Source: Eumeta japonica (Eukaryota; Arthropoda; Insecta; Lepidoptera; Psychidae). From it: a stretch of 64,000 nt of DNA. Under the pieces are notes generated by a model, which did no database searches, was not told where the DNA came from, and was given only the letters and a program-made list of their open reading frames with translations. The DNA lies in NCBI GenBank assembly GCA_005406025.1, contig BGZK01000879.1, forward strand, positions 62,001 through 126,000, written 5' to 3'. Position numbers and translations under genes: made by a program. How positions within the stretch are numbered: the stretch's first letter is position 1; each line of letters opens with the position of its first letter. This document shows positions 34,191 to 43,135 of this stretch, piece by piece.

Positions 34191-37100
34191 ACTAAGAAAT
34201 TTTAATTCTTCGAAACCATGTAACAAAATTCACATTTTTTTTATGTTAGTTGTGGATTTTTTCTATTTAGAATTAAAACGCACGACAAAATAAATTTGTA
34301 TGAAATCGACATGTTTCATTACCCTTAAGCCTAACACTTACAACTTCCAAGACGTTACAAACTGGAGTTTTTATGATTTATAACCATGTAGTCGGTTAAG
34401 GCATTATTTATACCACATATTTTTTTTCTTTTCAAACAAAGTTTTGGCGGGAATTAAAAAAGCAATCGTTTATTAAAAAAAGTTAAACGATTCTTTACGA
34501 AAACGTAAAAAGATAAAGACAAATTAATGTATCATAACATTATATAAGTCCAAATAAAATTTCCTTTTGCTTATATACAATTAGATTCAATTGTGTTTAA
34601 ATCTGTATTTCCAGTAGTCATTTACATTTACAATTGTTTGCATATTTTAATAAATGCTGTTCTTTAATTTGGTTTATCTTTTATTGAATATTTTTTTAAG
34701 GTGACGAATTGGAAATTTTGGTGGTAGGGATCTCGATTTTCCACATAAAATATATGAAAGGAATCTTTAGTGATCCGATTCTTTATGTTATTGATTTTAA
34801 TTTGCTCTTTGTCGTCACACGATTTATTCATTTTTATAACGATTCATTAAGTTTTAAAAAGGTGATTTACATTTTATATGCAATTGAAACCAATCTAAGT
34901 CTCCAAATTTTTTATATAGATTAATCCATACAAACACTTTAAAATGTCAGTTGGATTGTTGGTGATTAATCCTAATTTTTATTTTAAAAGTGAAAAATCT
35001 TTTAGCGTATACGATCTTTATAAATAAGCATATGCGCGCGCATTTCAGTATGCAGTACCGCGGTGTGCACCGGTTTTGGGGAGCCATGATTCCTCATATT
35101 AATAGCTTATCACCGCGTCACCTAATCGACTGCATCAAAAACGGATGCATCTCTTCACCGCCGGCATGCAACCGTTTGATATAATTTCCATCCAATAAGT
35201 ATCGAGAGTCTCCCAGTGCGCCAAAGTGCACTCTCGTGTAGCATGCGCATCGGAGCGTCGCCGCGGTTCTTTCGCAATTCGATTTCATTTTAAAATGGAG
35301 GTCGCGAGCGGAGTGCATTTAATTTATTAAAATTTGATTCGTTTGGCGTGACTAACGAAAAAATGTCGACAATGTTAAACGAAACAGTTATTTTCATTAA
35401 CGCTTCGCTTACAATATTTTAAAAGTTATAAAATATTTTGATTATCTATTTAATTTCGTAAGTATATTTAAGTTTAGCCCTATAAACATAGTGTACCGCT
35501 TGAATTTTATTCTATTTTTGTGACAAGAAATATTCTTGTTGTCGGGTACGATTTTTATCACCCTACTCTTAAAATTTCCTGTTGTTACTGTTAAAATGCC
35601 TGTTGTGTCCAAGCTGAACTGGAAAAAGCCACAAAAAAAAAACTAATTCATCGTATTATGTATCATTTAAAAGGGGGAGGGGGGTTGAAAATAACACACT
35701 TGGTCACAGGACGGAGGGCTTAAAGCTTAATCACGTAGTCAGAGAATTCTCACACTTTTTCGGAGATATATTCAAATTGCGGCGCGCAGCGTTCAGCACT
35801 TTTTACTCACAGATAGCAAAACTAACGCAAATATGGCGGGCGCCAGCTGATTTAAAAGTGATAATTTTTGTAGTCATTTAGAAATGCGGCGCTTATATAG
35901 TATTCTATTTGTAGTAAAATGTAAGTATCCGTTACAATATATTTTACATAAGTTTTTTCTCCTTGATTATATTAACTTTCTGTTAGCAAAAAAAATAATT
36001 TTAAATCATATTTATGAATTACTACGAGAAAACTAGGGTGGTGGAGGAGGCCTTAGCATATACTACGGTCGGTCACCGAAGGGGGGGAATAAAAAATTGT
36101 AAAATATGCGTCACGTAGTATCTGTATGTTCCCTAAAACGGTATAGTTTATATTTCCGTACATTTTCCAATTTTCGATAAAATTAATAATAGGCTACATA
36201 TGAAGAATAAAAAAATCGTAATCGAATACAAAGAAATACAATTATACGCTCCTATATTTCATTGCTATCTTTTCATAACTCATTTTTTAATTATGACCTC
36301 AAAAGTGGAGAAGAAAACGAAACAAGTATTACCTACAAGCGAGTTTCGTACCAGCGATATGAATATAAAACAACTCAAATATCTCTTTGAAAGACAAATA
36401 CATCCACCCCTCCCGCCATTTTTTGCAACTAAATTTCAATTTGTGTAATGCCATCAAACGTTTCAATAAATATTCATACCCTCAACTAGATGCGGTAACA
36501 CATTCGGGTTCTCGCCGAATAAACGTCCGACATCCCCGGCTGGATTAAATCCTGATTAAACGTACGGAGGCGCGGTCGTGTGGGGAGCTCTTAATCTTTT
36601 GGTGTGGTGATCACTTTTAATGTCACCGACTTAACATGTATGATGGAAACCATAGATGAATAGCTTAAAACTATGTCGGGTGATGATGGCGCTGCACGAG
36701 ATCATTTTTGTTCTATTTCGAAGTGCCAATTTTTGTTAGGGACCGTATTCCTATTGACATTTCAGTAAACAGCAAGAATTATTTCAATGTTTTGTTTAAA
36801 TCGCAGCGGAAGTTCTGTACGATTTTTTTTTTCTGTTATCTATAAGATAGCATCTTAGTTATCTATAAGAGTTGAAAATTTGAAATATTTCGTACTAAGT
36901 GTAAATGTGACGGAAGTTGTGTATTTGGATGATCGTAACTTTAATGCTGCAATAAGATCATCTACGGATGATTAGACTTAAGTTGATAGAAATGACTTGA
37001 AATTTTATTCATTTTCAGTTTTGGCAACACAAGATCTTAATCTGATACAGCAACCGAGACAATTCCTTCACAAAGAAATCGTTTAAAAGTTAATAGCTCT

Positions 37101-37985
37101 CGTATCTCTGTATAGTTCAATTTTAATAATAAAACATTGACCCTATTTTGCTTTTTTTTTTTCCATTTTTTCTTCTTTTTCTTTTTATTTTATCTCTTTC
37201 TTCCATTTTTGTTTTATATTCTATTCTTCATATATACCATCACTGTACAGACGCTTCGATTTCTACTGTTTTATTTTATATATAGATATAAATATTCTTA
37301 ACGTTTTATGTTCCATAGCAATTGTGAAGAGCGACGCCTGCATTATATATGCATTATGATTTTTTTTGTGTATCAAATTGCGATACGTTATGTGTTTAAA
37401 TTATTCATAGCTATGCAGGTTTTTAAATTAAATAAAAATGTAACTCGATTTGTAAAACTTAAAGCTATCCGCTTTAGCTTAGGGCATTCTTAAAGTTCAT
37501 AATATTTTTTTTACATAAGTATACAAAGGGGTCTGTAGTGCGAAAATTTGGCACTTTATAAGCTACGCTTATGATTTTGTATATTTTTAAATCAGATAAA
37601 TGATCAATTTGAATTTGTAGAAATATGAGTGAATACGGTTTTTATGTCCAAAATATATGTTTTTCGCGAATATGCGCGTCTATGGAAAATGTGAAAATTG
37701 GCTATTAAATGCCGTAGCAACTATTGAAATAATAATGGTTATTTAGTTTATATAACTAAATATAATTCGAAAAGTAGATTGACTTGAAATATTGATACGA
37801 CGTTGCGTTCTAATACGTGCACTTTTTTTATATTCACTAATATAACATTTGTCTTTGTCTTTGTTCGCTTATCTATACTATTGAATCAAATTATTACGCC
37901 GATTATAAAAATACTTTCATTAATACAAAGCTCCATTTTTGATACTTAGCGTTTGTCACGTCTTTGTAATGGTTGTAGTACTAAA
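34191..37985. other. Non-coding sequence with two GC-richer islands
   Basis: Bases 35,030-35,310 are CpG-rich without a repeat signature. Bases 35,665-35,700 and 36,030-36,110 are G-rich repeat fragments (GGGGGAGGGGGG; GTCACGTAGTA) of a type common in Lepidoptera. No gene is supported. The frame at 36,200-36,448 is unconvincing. Confidence 0.35.
36485..36620. promoter_or_regulatory. Candidate homeodomain-site cluster
   Basis: Contains CTGGATTAAATCCTGATTAA, overlapping sites of the GGATTA (K50 homeodomain) type, inside a short GC-richer block. Motif-based inference only. Confidence 0.25.
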
Positions 37986-37989
37986 CTAT

Positions 37990-38220
37990 GACTGGTAGAG
38001 AGGTATGGGAATTAAAAGCGGGATAGGGAGCAGAATCTAGAGTTTGGACGGCGGCTAGAAATTAGAACGAAACCGAGTTCGAAATTGAGTGTGGGTCCAG
38101 AAGTAGAAAGCATGGCGGAATCGAAATCAGGTACAGTATGGGACTAAAGTAGAAAGCGGGAACGAAATTGGAACTAACAGAAGATAATTGATTAACAATA
38201 TAAAAGGTGAAGGACCAGGT
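37990..38220 (-). repeat. Degenerate minisatellite, copy 3 (reverse)
   Basis: On the forward strand the units read GGAATCGAAATCAGG and GAACGAAATTGGAA, the complement of the units at 6,340-6,680 and 16,600-16,900. Confidence 0.45.
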
Positions 38221-38629
38221 TCTATATCCAATTCTAGTGTAAAACTAGTGAAAATAAAGTTTCAAACTAAAAAAAAAACTAATGTTAATTAAGTAGTCTA
38301 TAAATTTTGCGTAGCTTCGAAAGTTTATTTATGACACGCGTGGTTTAACTTAGTTTTCTAAAATGTACACACACCGGTCCTTATTTCATGTTTACACATA
38401 CGAGTGGGGCGTTCGATATTATTTTTTGCGATATTGGAAAATGATAATGTTCGCGGTGTCAATGCGTTGCATTTTTCTCTAAGCCCCATTAAACGAATGT
38501 CATTTTACTCTACCGCGGCAAGAGAAGCAGGTACTTAACATTTCGAAATGCCGTAAGTCGCTAAAAACAACCATACAATATTTTAAGACCTTATAAATCT
38601 CGAATATCTAAACAATATCCGCCATGTTT

Positions 38630-38830
38630 TACAGCTATCGCACACGTCGACGCGGCCTCGTACGACGGCGTAACGGCGCCGTAATGTGTAACGGATGGCG
38701 CGCTCGGCGCGTGACGTTTATCGGCGACGGCGGGGGCGGGAAGCGGCGCGCGATACCGCCGCCGCCGTACCTGACATTTCACTTTAAAGCCCAAGTTTGG
38801 ATATAAAATTACCGGTGCCGTGCGGATTCC
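38630..38830. other. CpG-dense GC-rich block
   Basis: The most GC-rich unexplained stretch of the window, with GCGCGC, GGCGGGGGCGGG and many CpG. It is open in two opposite frames (38,624-38,806 forward; 38,591-38,875 reverse), as expected from composition. It could be a promoter or exon. It lies 85 bp before the oldest layer of the nested transposons. Confidence 0.3.
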
Positions 38831-38914
38831 GGAGGTTTGTTTCGCTTCCTCGGTGATCCGATTCGGATGGTTCAATTTTGTTTCGTTTGTTTATATTTTT
38901 TAACATTTATAGAT

Positions 38915-39677
38915 CGCAAATGCAATGACACGATACAAAATACCTATTTCTGTGAAGTGGCCAAGATATTACATATTAGTATTCCAGAAGAGAACGTCGG
39001 AAAGCAATGGCAAGTCATAGAGCAAGAATTGATTGATGCTGCTAAAAACGTGCTAAAAGAGAGAAGGGAAGCAGGAAGAGAAGAATGATATGACGAAGAA
39101 TACGCGCAGTTCGTGCGAAGAAAAAAAACGAAGACAGACTACAGTATTTGCGAAATGGCACAAACGCAAATAGAACATTGTACAAAAAAGCATCTGATGA
39201 GTGCAGAAACACAGCACAGATGAAAAACCGCACCCTCAAAGATAACTGGGTTCGAGAACTTAAAGACATGGCAGAGAAAAATCTTCTTAGAAGTCTTTTC
39301 AAACGGTTCAATGTCATGCGTAGAGATTACAAGCCGCGTACAAGTACTATACTTGATAGCAATAACGATGGCCTCGCAGAAAAACACGAGATTGTAAATA
39401 GATAGAAAGACTGCTAAGACTTTCAATAACTGCTCCAAACTGCTCTGACGGAAGGCAACATAATTACGCACCTATCTATTATAACGTCAAGCAGAAATTA
39501 CCAGAGCCTACCGAATCTAAGGTACGAAGATACATAAAGTGCTTGAAGAATAACAAGGCATCAATTATAGACACCATCACCTCAAAACTACTGAAAGCTG
39601 GAAGACATGTCCTCGAGAAAAATATTGTCTGTTCAACAAAAAGATGTCGGTAATAGAGGAAACACCAGGGCCTCATA
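38915..39677 (+). pseudogene. RTE/Proto-like non-LTR element, left half (linker to early RT)
   Basis: Three frames together give an endonuclease-to-RT linker and the start of the RT domain. The pieces are CNDTIQNTYFCEVAKIL and WQVIEQELIDAAKNVLKERR (frame to 39,086), then RNGTNANRTLYKKASDECRN with RDYKPRTSTILDSNNDG (39,148-39,405), then KCLKNNKASIIDTITSKLLK (about 39,535-39,600), an RT motif of the form 'LKNNKA-G-DTI--ELLK'. The endonuclease is missing, so it is 5'-truncated. The reading continues uninterrupted in meaning at 52,679, on the other side of the BEL/Pao insertion. The clade label is tentative. Confidence 0.75.
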
Positions 39678-39682
39678 GTGTC
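39678..39682. other. Target-site duplication GTGTC (left) of the BEL/Pao element
   Basis: GTGTC immediately precedes the TG start of the 5' LTR and recurs directly after the CA end of the 3' LTR at 52,674-52,678. Joining the flanks across one copy keeps the frame of the host non-LTR RT. Confidence 0.9.
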
Positions 39683-39912
39683 TGTGCACGACAGAATAAA
39701 TAATATGGATACAATATAATATTAGTACAATAAACTATGTAATTAACATATAAGAATAACAGCATTGTAAAATAGAATAATTATAATATGATAAATAAAG
39801 TCGCATAACCCCCACTCCACTACCGGACGCCCGCCCCTTTTAGCGCATCTGTCACGCCGGCCGAGCGCCCTCTGTCGCATGTATATAAACAAGCGCTCGA
39901 CCGGCATTAAGG
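39683..39912 (+). repeat. BEL/Pao 5' LTR, first part
   Basis: Identical to 52,335-52,564 except for one C/T difference (near 39,812). It carries an AATAAA-type signal (about 39,795) and a TATATAAA box, and stops at GGCATTAAGG where the two non-LTR elements entered. Confidence 0.92.
39882..39889 (+). promoter_or_regulatory. TATA box of the BEL/Pao LTR
   Basis: TATATAAA. In the intact 3' LTR the A of an initiator-like GCAGTC lies 32 nt downstream of the first T, the usual TATA-to-start distance. In this LTR the initiator has been moved to 47,953, about 8 kb away, by the inserts. Confidence 0.65.
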
Positions 39913-39974
39913 GGCTCGGCGCGGATCTGTTTGGATATTTTGTTTTACGGCTGCAATCCATCTCATCATCATAG

Positions 39975-40014
39975 ATTCGACGTCCGGTCTCCGCATTCGA
40001 CGTCCGGTCTCCGC
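39975..40014 (+). repeat. Tandem 20-bp duplication in element A 5' UTR
   Basis: ATTCGACGTCCGGTCTCCGC occurs twice in direct succession. It may be a duplicated promoter module (GACG resembles a downstream promoter element). Confidence 0.9.
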
Positions 40015-40141
40015 GCTGAACGGTCGCGCTACAGCGCCCGGTAAGTGTGTGAGTTACGAGTTGCTAGTGTCCTTCAGTGTGTGTTCTGTGTTGCAGGTGT
40101 GCGACGCCGAGCCACATAGCGCCGTGTCACATCACCACCAC

Positions 40142-40179
40142 CGTGCCGGGGTAACCTAACGGTGTCAACAACCGGCACG
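40142..40179 (+). promoter_or_regulatory. Hairpin with conserved 22-nt loop, element A 5' UTR
   Basis: An 8-bp perfect stem, CGTGCCGG (40,142-40,149) with CCGGCACG (40,172-40,179), encloses a 22-nt loop that contains CCTAACGGTGTCAAC. Within the loop, ACC and GGT can form a small inner stem. Element B has the same loop length and 18 of 22 identical loop positions on a stem of different sequence (42,574-42,613). An RNA structure conserved across the two families is inferred. Its role (translation, RT binding or packaging) is unknown. Confidence 0.75.
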
Positions 40180-40441
40180 AGGTGGTATCCGTGTTCTAGT
40201 TGACGCACGCTGCACCGCGATCCCCCGCCTGCGGGGTCGCGCCGAGTGTTGCGTGCGCGTCGTGTTCCGCGCGCGTCGTCGCGTTTTGCGGCCTACCGCA
40301 CCGCGCCCGCGTCCCCCGCGCCCCCCTTCTATTTCGTTTTACCACACGACCCGGCCCGCGTGCCGCGCGGTCGTCGCGTCGCACCATCTGCGGTGCTGCG
40401 GGAGCGTTCGACATCGGCCGAACACTCTTGCGGCTACCGCA

Positions 40442-41987
40442 ATGGATAAGGCGAAACTTCAAGCGTTCCTAACGGAGCGCGGCCACCTCGACCTCCTGCG
40501 GGAGTTCGAGGCATACTGCTCTTCCCCGGCCTCCCCTGACCCTCAGGTAGTGGTATTCGATCCAGAAATGGATCTCGAATACACGCTGCCGAGGGAGCCT
40601 AAAAAACGGTCAGCGAACGCTCGCCCGTCAGAGGGCACGTCTTCTGACTCTGAATCCGACCCCGGGTCAAGTGACTCTCCCGATCACTCGGGATTCACCA
40701 CGGTCCGGCGCCGTAGAGCCGCTAAAGGTAAACCCAAAGCGGCAGGCCTCACGCAGACCTCTGATGGGTCTATGTGTTACCGGCTAACTCCCGCCCCAAG
40801 GAAGCCTAAAAAGGCTAATGTTGGGGAAGCAACACCTTCCGGCAAATCGACTAGCTCGATTTACGCCTCTCCGGTTAGCTGGAGGACTCCTTCCCAGCCT
40901 GCTGCAGCCTCACAAGAGGCGGTAGGCGATGGCGGAGTCAAAGCGGCAGCTCCCGCGGCCGCGAAAAACAGCAGAGGTGACGAGGCTGACGTCACCGCTC
41001 CCCCCAACCCCGCACCGCGTGGCCCGAAACCACCACCTATGTTCGTTCAGGACAAGGATCGGTGGACCGAGCTGCGCAGAAGGTGCGCTGATAAAGGAAT
41101 TCAATTCTCGCAAGCGCGCAATTCCGTTCAGGGATTGAAGCTGCAGGCGAAAACCGTCGCAGATTTTAAAAATCTGCAAAACTTGTTAGTTTGCTACAAG
41201 TTTAAGTTCCACACCTACTCCCTTAAAGAGGAGCGGGAAATCCGGGTAGTCCTTAGGGGAGTCCCTAAGGAAATACCAGTTGACGAGGTCAAGGAAGACC
41301 TCGTTGCCCAAAGCCTTCCGGTTCAGTCGGTGCGCCGAATACTGAACCGATTCCGAAAACCCCTCGACTTAGTTTTGGTCTCCGGCACAGCCGAGGCCAA
41401 CGACAAGGCGACTAAGGCCGCCTTCTTCAAAATAAGGAGCGTATGCTCCCTCTCCGGCGTCAAAGCGGAGCAGCCCCGCAAACGCGCCTTACCCGGGCAG
41501 TGTCACAACTGCCAGTCCTACGGGCATTCGTCCCGTTTTTGCTTTCATTCAGCGCGTTGCGTTAAGTGCCTGGGCGACCACGGCACAGCGCAATGCACAC
41601 GCAATAAGGACACAGACGGTCCACCCGCCTGTGTCCTGTGCAAACAGAAGGGCCATACGGCCAACTACCTTGGATGCCCGCGTGCTCCAAAGAGACCCCC
41701 TCCACCCGAGAGGCCGTGCCGCTCGAGAGCATCCTGCGCGCGCAGTCTCGGCGGCATTCAGCTATGCTCGAGCGGCGGCTGGACCGCGTAACGCCCCGGC
41801 CGCCGCAAAGAACTCTGCTACATCCGCTGACGATCTGAGTCAGCTGATGTCAATAATCACCGTTATTGACACCAGCGAGCTCATGATCCTCGCCAAAAAA
41901 TTCCGTGTCGCCGCGAACCCGACGGAAAAATTGTTATGTCTTGTTGAGCACGCCTCGCTCGTAGAGGCTATCAAAAATAAGCTTTAA
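40442..41987 (+). pseudogene. ORF1 (Gag-like, PRE_C2HC plus three zinc knuckles) of element A
   Basis: I chose the ATG at 40,442 (MDKAKLQAFLTERGHLDLL). Upstream in-frame sequence is compositionally 5' UTR although open. After a Ser/Pro-rich N-terminus comes KFHTYSLKEEREIRVVLRGV, the start of the PRE_C2HC domain found in Jockey-clade ORF1 proteins. Three CCHC knuckles follow: CHNCQSYGHSSRFC, CVKCLGDHGTAQC and CVLCKQKGHTANYLGC. The original frame stops at 41,791, but the expected C-terminus (LAKKFRVAANPTEKLLCLVE) continues in another frame to the TAA at 41,985-41,987, so there is one frameshift between about 41,705 and 41,770. The likely role is RNA binding and RNP formation. About 515 residues, a normal length. 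Confidence 0.85.
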
Positions 41988-42192
41988 TAACCCGATTTAA
42001 TTAAAAACTATCTCCCTCTCAACCCATACTGGGCCGGTATGCCTAGTCAATAATCAATAATTCTTTTCCCACGCGACGCGATGTCCCCAAACTTTGTTTG
42101 TTGTTTCGCATCACCCGGCCGTCAACGCGTATTGACTCCGGGCCGGAAATATACGCGTTAAAGTAGAGTCACCCCAAGGGAGTGCTTTTTTA

Positions 42193-42209
42193 GTGGGTAA
42201 AAATCCCAC
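42193..42209 (+). other. 3' UTR hairpin of element A
   Basis: GTGGG and CCCAC enclose a 7-nt loop directly after TTTTTTA. It is probably the element's RT recognition region, by analogy with other non-LTR 3' UTRs. Confidence 0.55.
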
Positions 42210-42286
42210 ATAACCCGGTCTCTAGGTCGCGTGGCCGGGTATCTTTCGTCGTGAAGATTTTTTACACTTCCTCAAACCAAAAAAAC

Positions 42287-42296
42287 GGCATTAAGG
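42287..42296. other. Shared target-site copy GGCATTAAGG between elements A and B
   Basis: This is the middle of three copies (39,903-39,912; 42,287-42,296; 47,943-47,952). It shows that A and B are separate insertions at the same position rather than one three-ORF element. Confidence 0.9.
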
Positions 42297-42298
42297 CG

Positions 42299-42332
42299 TC
42301 AGTTCAGTCAGAGCGCTTGGCCCGAACGGACG
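42299..42332 (+). promoter_or_regulatory. Internal Inr-DPE promoter of element B
   Basis: The initiator TCAGTT puts +1 at 42,301. GGACG at 42,328-42,332 sits exactly at +28 to +32, the required spacing of the downstream promoter element. Jockey-type elements are known to use such TATA-less internal promoters. A second TCAGTC follows five bases later. Confidence 0.6.
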
Positions 42333-42573
42333 CCCCCGCGCGCCCGCTCCCAGTGCTCTCTACAACATCATTTCACTTTGTGCTTTCTGCAGATCGCCAC
42401 CCGCTGCGCCCCGCGACCCTCCGGCCCTGCCGACCGAGAGTCCGCCGCATCGCCAGCCATCACGCTCCACAGCGACTAATAATATATTTATATTTCAGAT
42501 TATAACTCGCTGAAATTTTAAAAGTTTTAATTAAACTTTTAAAATAAAGCGATTTTTGTAAAACCCTTAAGGT

Positions 42574-42613
42574 CAAATCACTGGCTACCTAACGGTGTCA
42601 ACGAAGTGATTTG
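42574..42613 (+). promoter_or_regulatory. Hairpin with conserved 22-nt loop, element B 5' UTR
   Basis: A 9-bp perfect stem, CAAATCACT (42,574-42,582) with AGTGATTTG (42,605-42,613), encloses a 22-nt loop that contains CCTAACGGTGTCAAC. It is the counterpart of 40,142-40,179. The stem sequences are unrelated while pairing is kept. Confidence 0.75.
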
Positions 42614-42962
42614 CAGCGTGACCCGGGCGCTGGCCTTTCCCCTTCAGGGAACGGCAAACCCGGACGGACCTGGGACCACCGGCCTTGGAGGGTGCTCCTC
42701 GCCGATACCAGGTGTCGCCCGCCCACCCTCCATCATCCCTCACTCCATCCTCCGTACCCCGTTTGCTAGGTCTATAGCAGACCTAGCTCGGCTACGGAGC
42801 AGCTAGGGCCGCTAGATTAAAACCCGCGCGCCCCTTATTTCGAAACTTAAAAACTTCAATATTAAAAAGACATACAAGACGACACACCGCGGTAGTCAAC
42901 CCATTGTGTTAACGTACACCTGCCCGCCGAGTTCCGGGAAGTCGGCAGGCCGGGCCGCGTCG

Positions 42963-42990
42963 TCTATTGTTCGCACCGGCGAACAATAGA
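42963..42990 (+). other. Perfect hairpin in element B 5' UTR
   Basis: TCTATTGTTCGC and its exact complement enclose the tetraloop ACCG. A weaker GC-rich stem-loop lies just upstream (CTGCC 42,920 / GGCAG 42,944). Function unknown. Confidence 0.7.
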
Positions 42991-43135
42991 AACTAATTAG
43001 GCACCTGCGCCTGCGACCGTGGGCCACAAGCTAACGATCAATCGTGATCGATTTTAACTTTAAAAATACCTTATCATTGCTAACAAAATTTACAACTATT
43101 AAATTAAACAATAAAATAGAGATCGAATAATAATC

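Larger units (their letters stand above)
39913..42286 (+). mobile_element. Non-LTR element A: Jockey-clade, ORF1-only
   Basis: The element is 2,374 bp with a 529-bp 5' UTR, one ORF (40,442-41,987), a 299-bp 3' UTR and an A-rich end (CCAAAAAAAC). It is bounded by CGGCATTAAGG at 39,902-39,912 and 42,286-42,296. The 3' UTR carries TTTTTTAGTGGG and a GTGGG/CCCAC hairpin (42,193-42,209), typical of lepidopteran Jockey elements. No endonuclease or RT is encoded. The Drosophila telomeric element HeT-A is the known precedent for a Gag-only Jockey-clade element that uses RT supplied by others. An internal-deletion derivative is the alternative. Confidence 0.8.

Noticed and set aside
38591..38875. Ala/Arg-rich frames on both strands of the GC block
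   Set aside because: Overlapping open frames on opposite strands are expected from the composition; no domain is seen.
40100..40200. HDV-like self-cleaving ribozyme in the element A 5' UTR
   Set aside because: The hairpin is about 230 bp inside the element and the P1-P3-P1.1 order with a catalytic C in J4/2 could not be drawn.
40196..40472. Arg/Ala-rich frames before ORF1 of element A
   Set aside because: High-GC 5' UTR open in several frames; the ATG at 40,442 fits the family N-terminus better.
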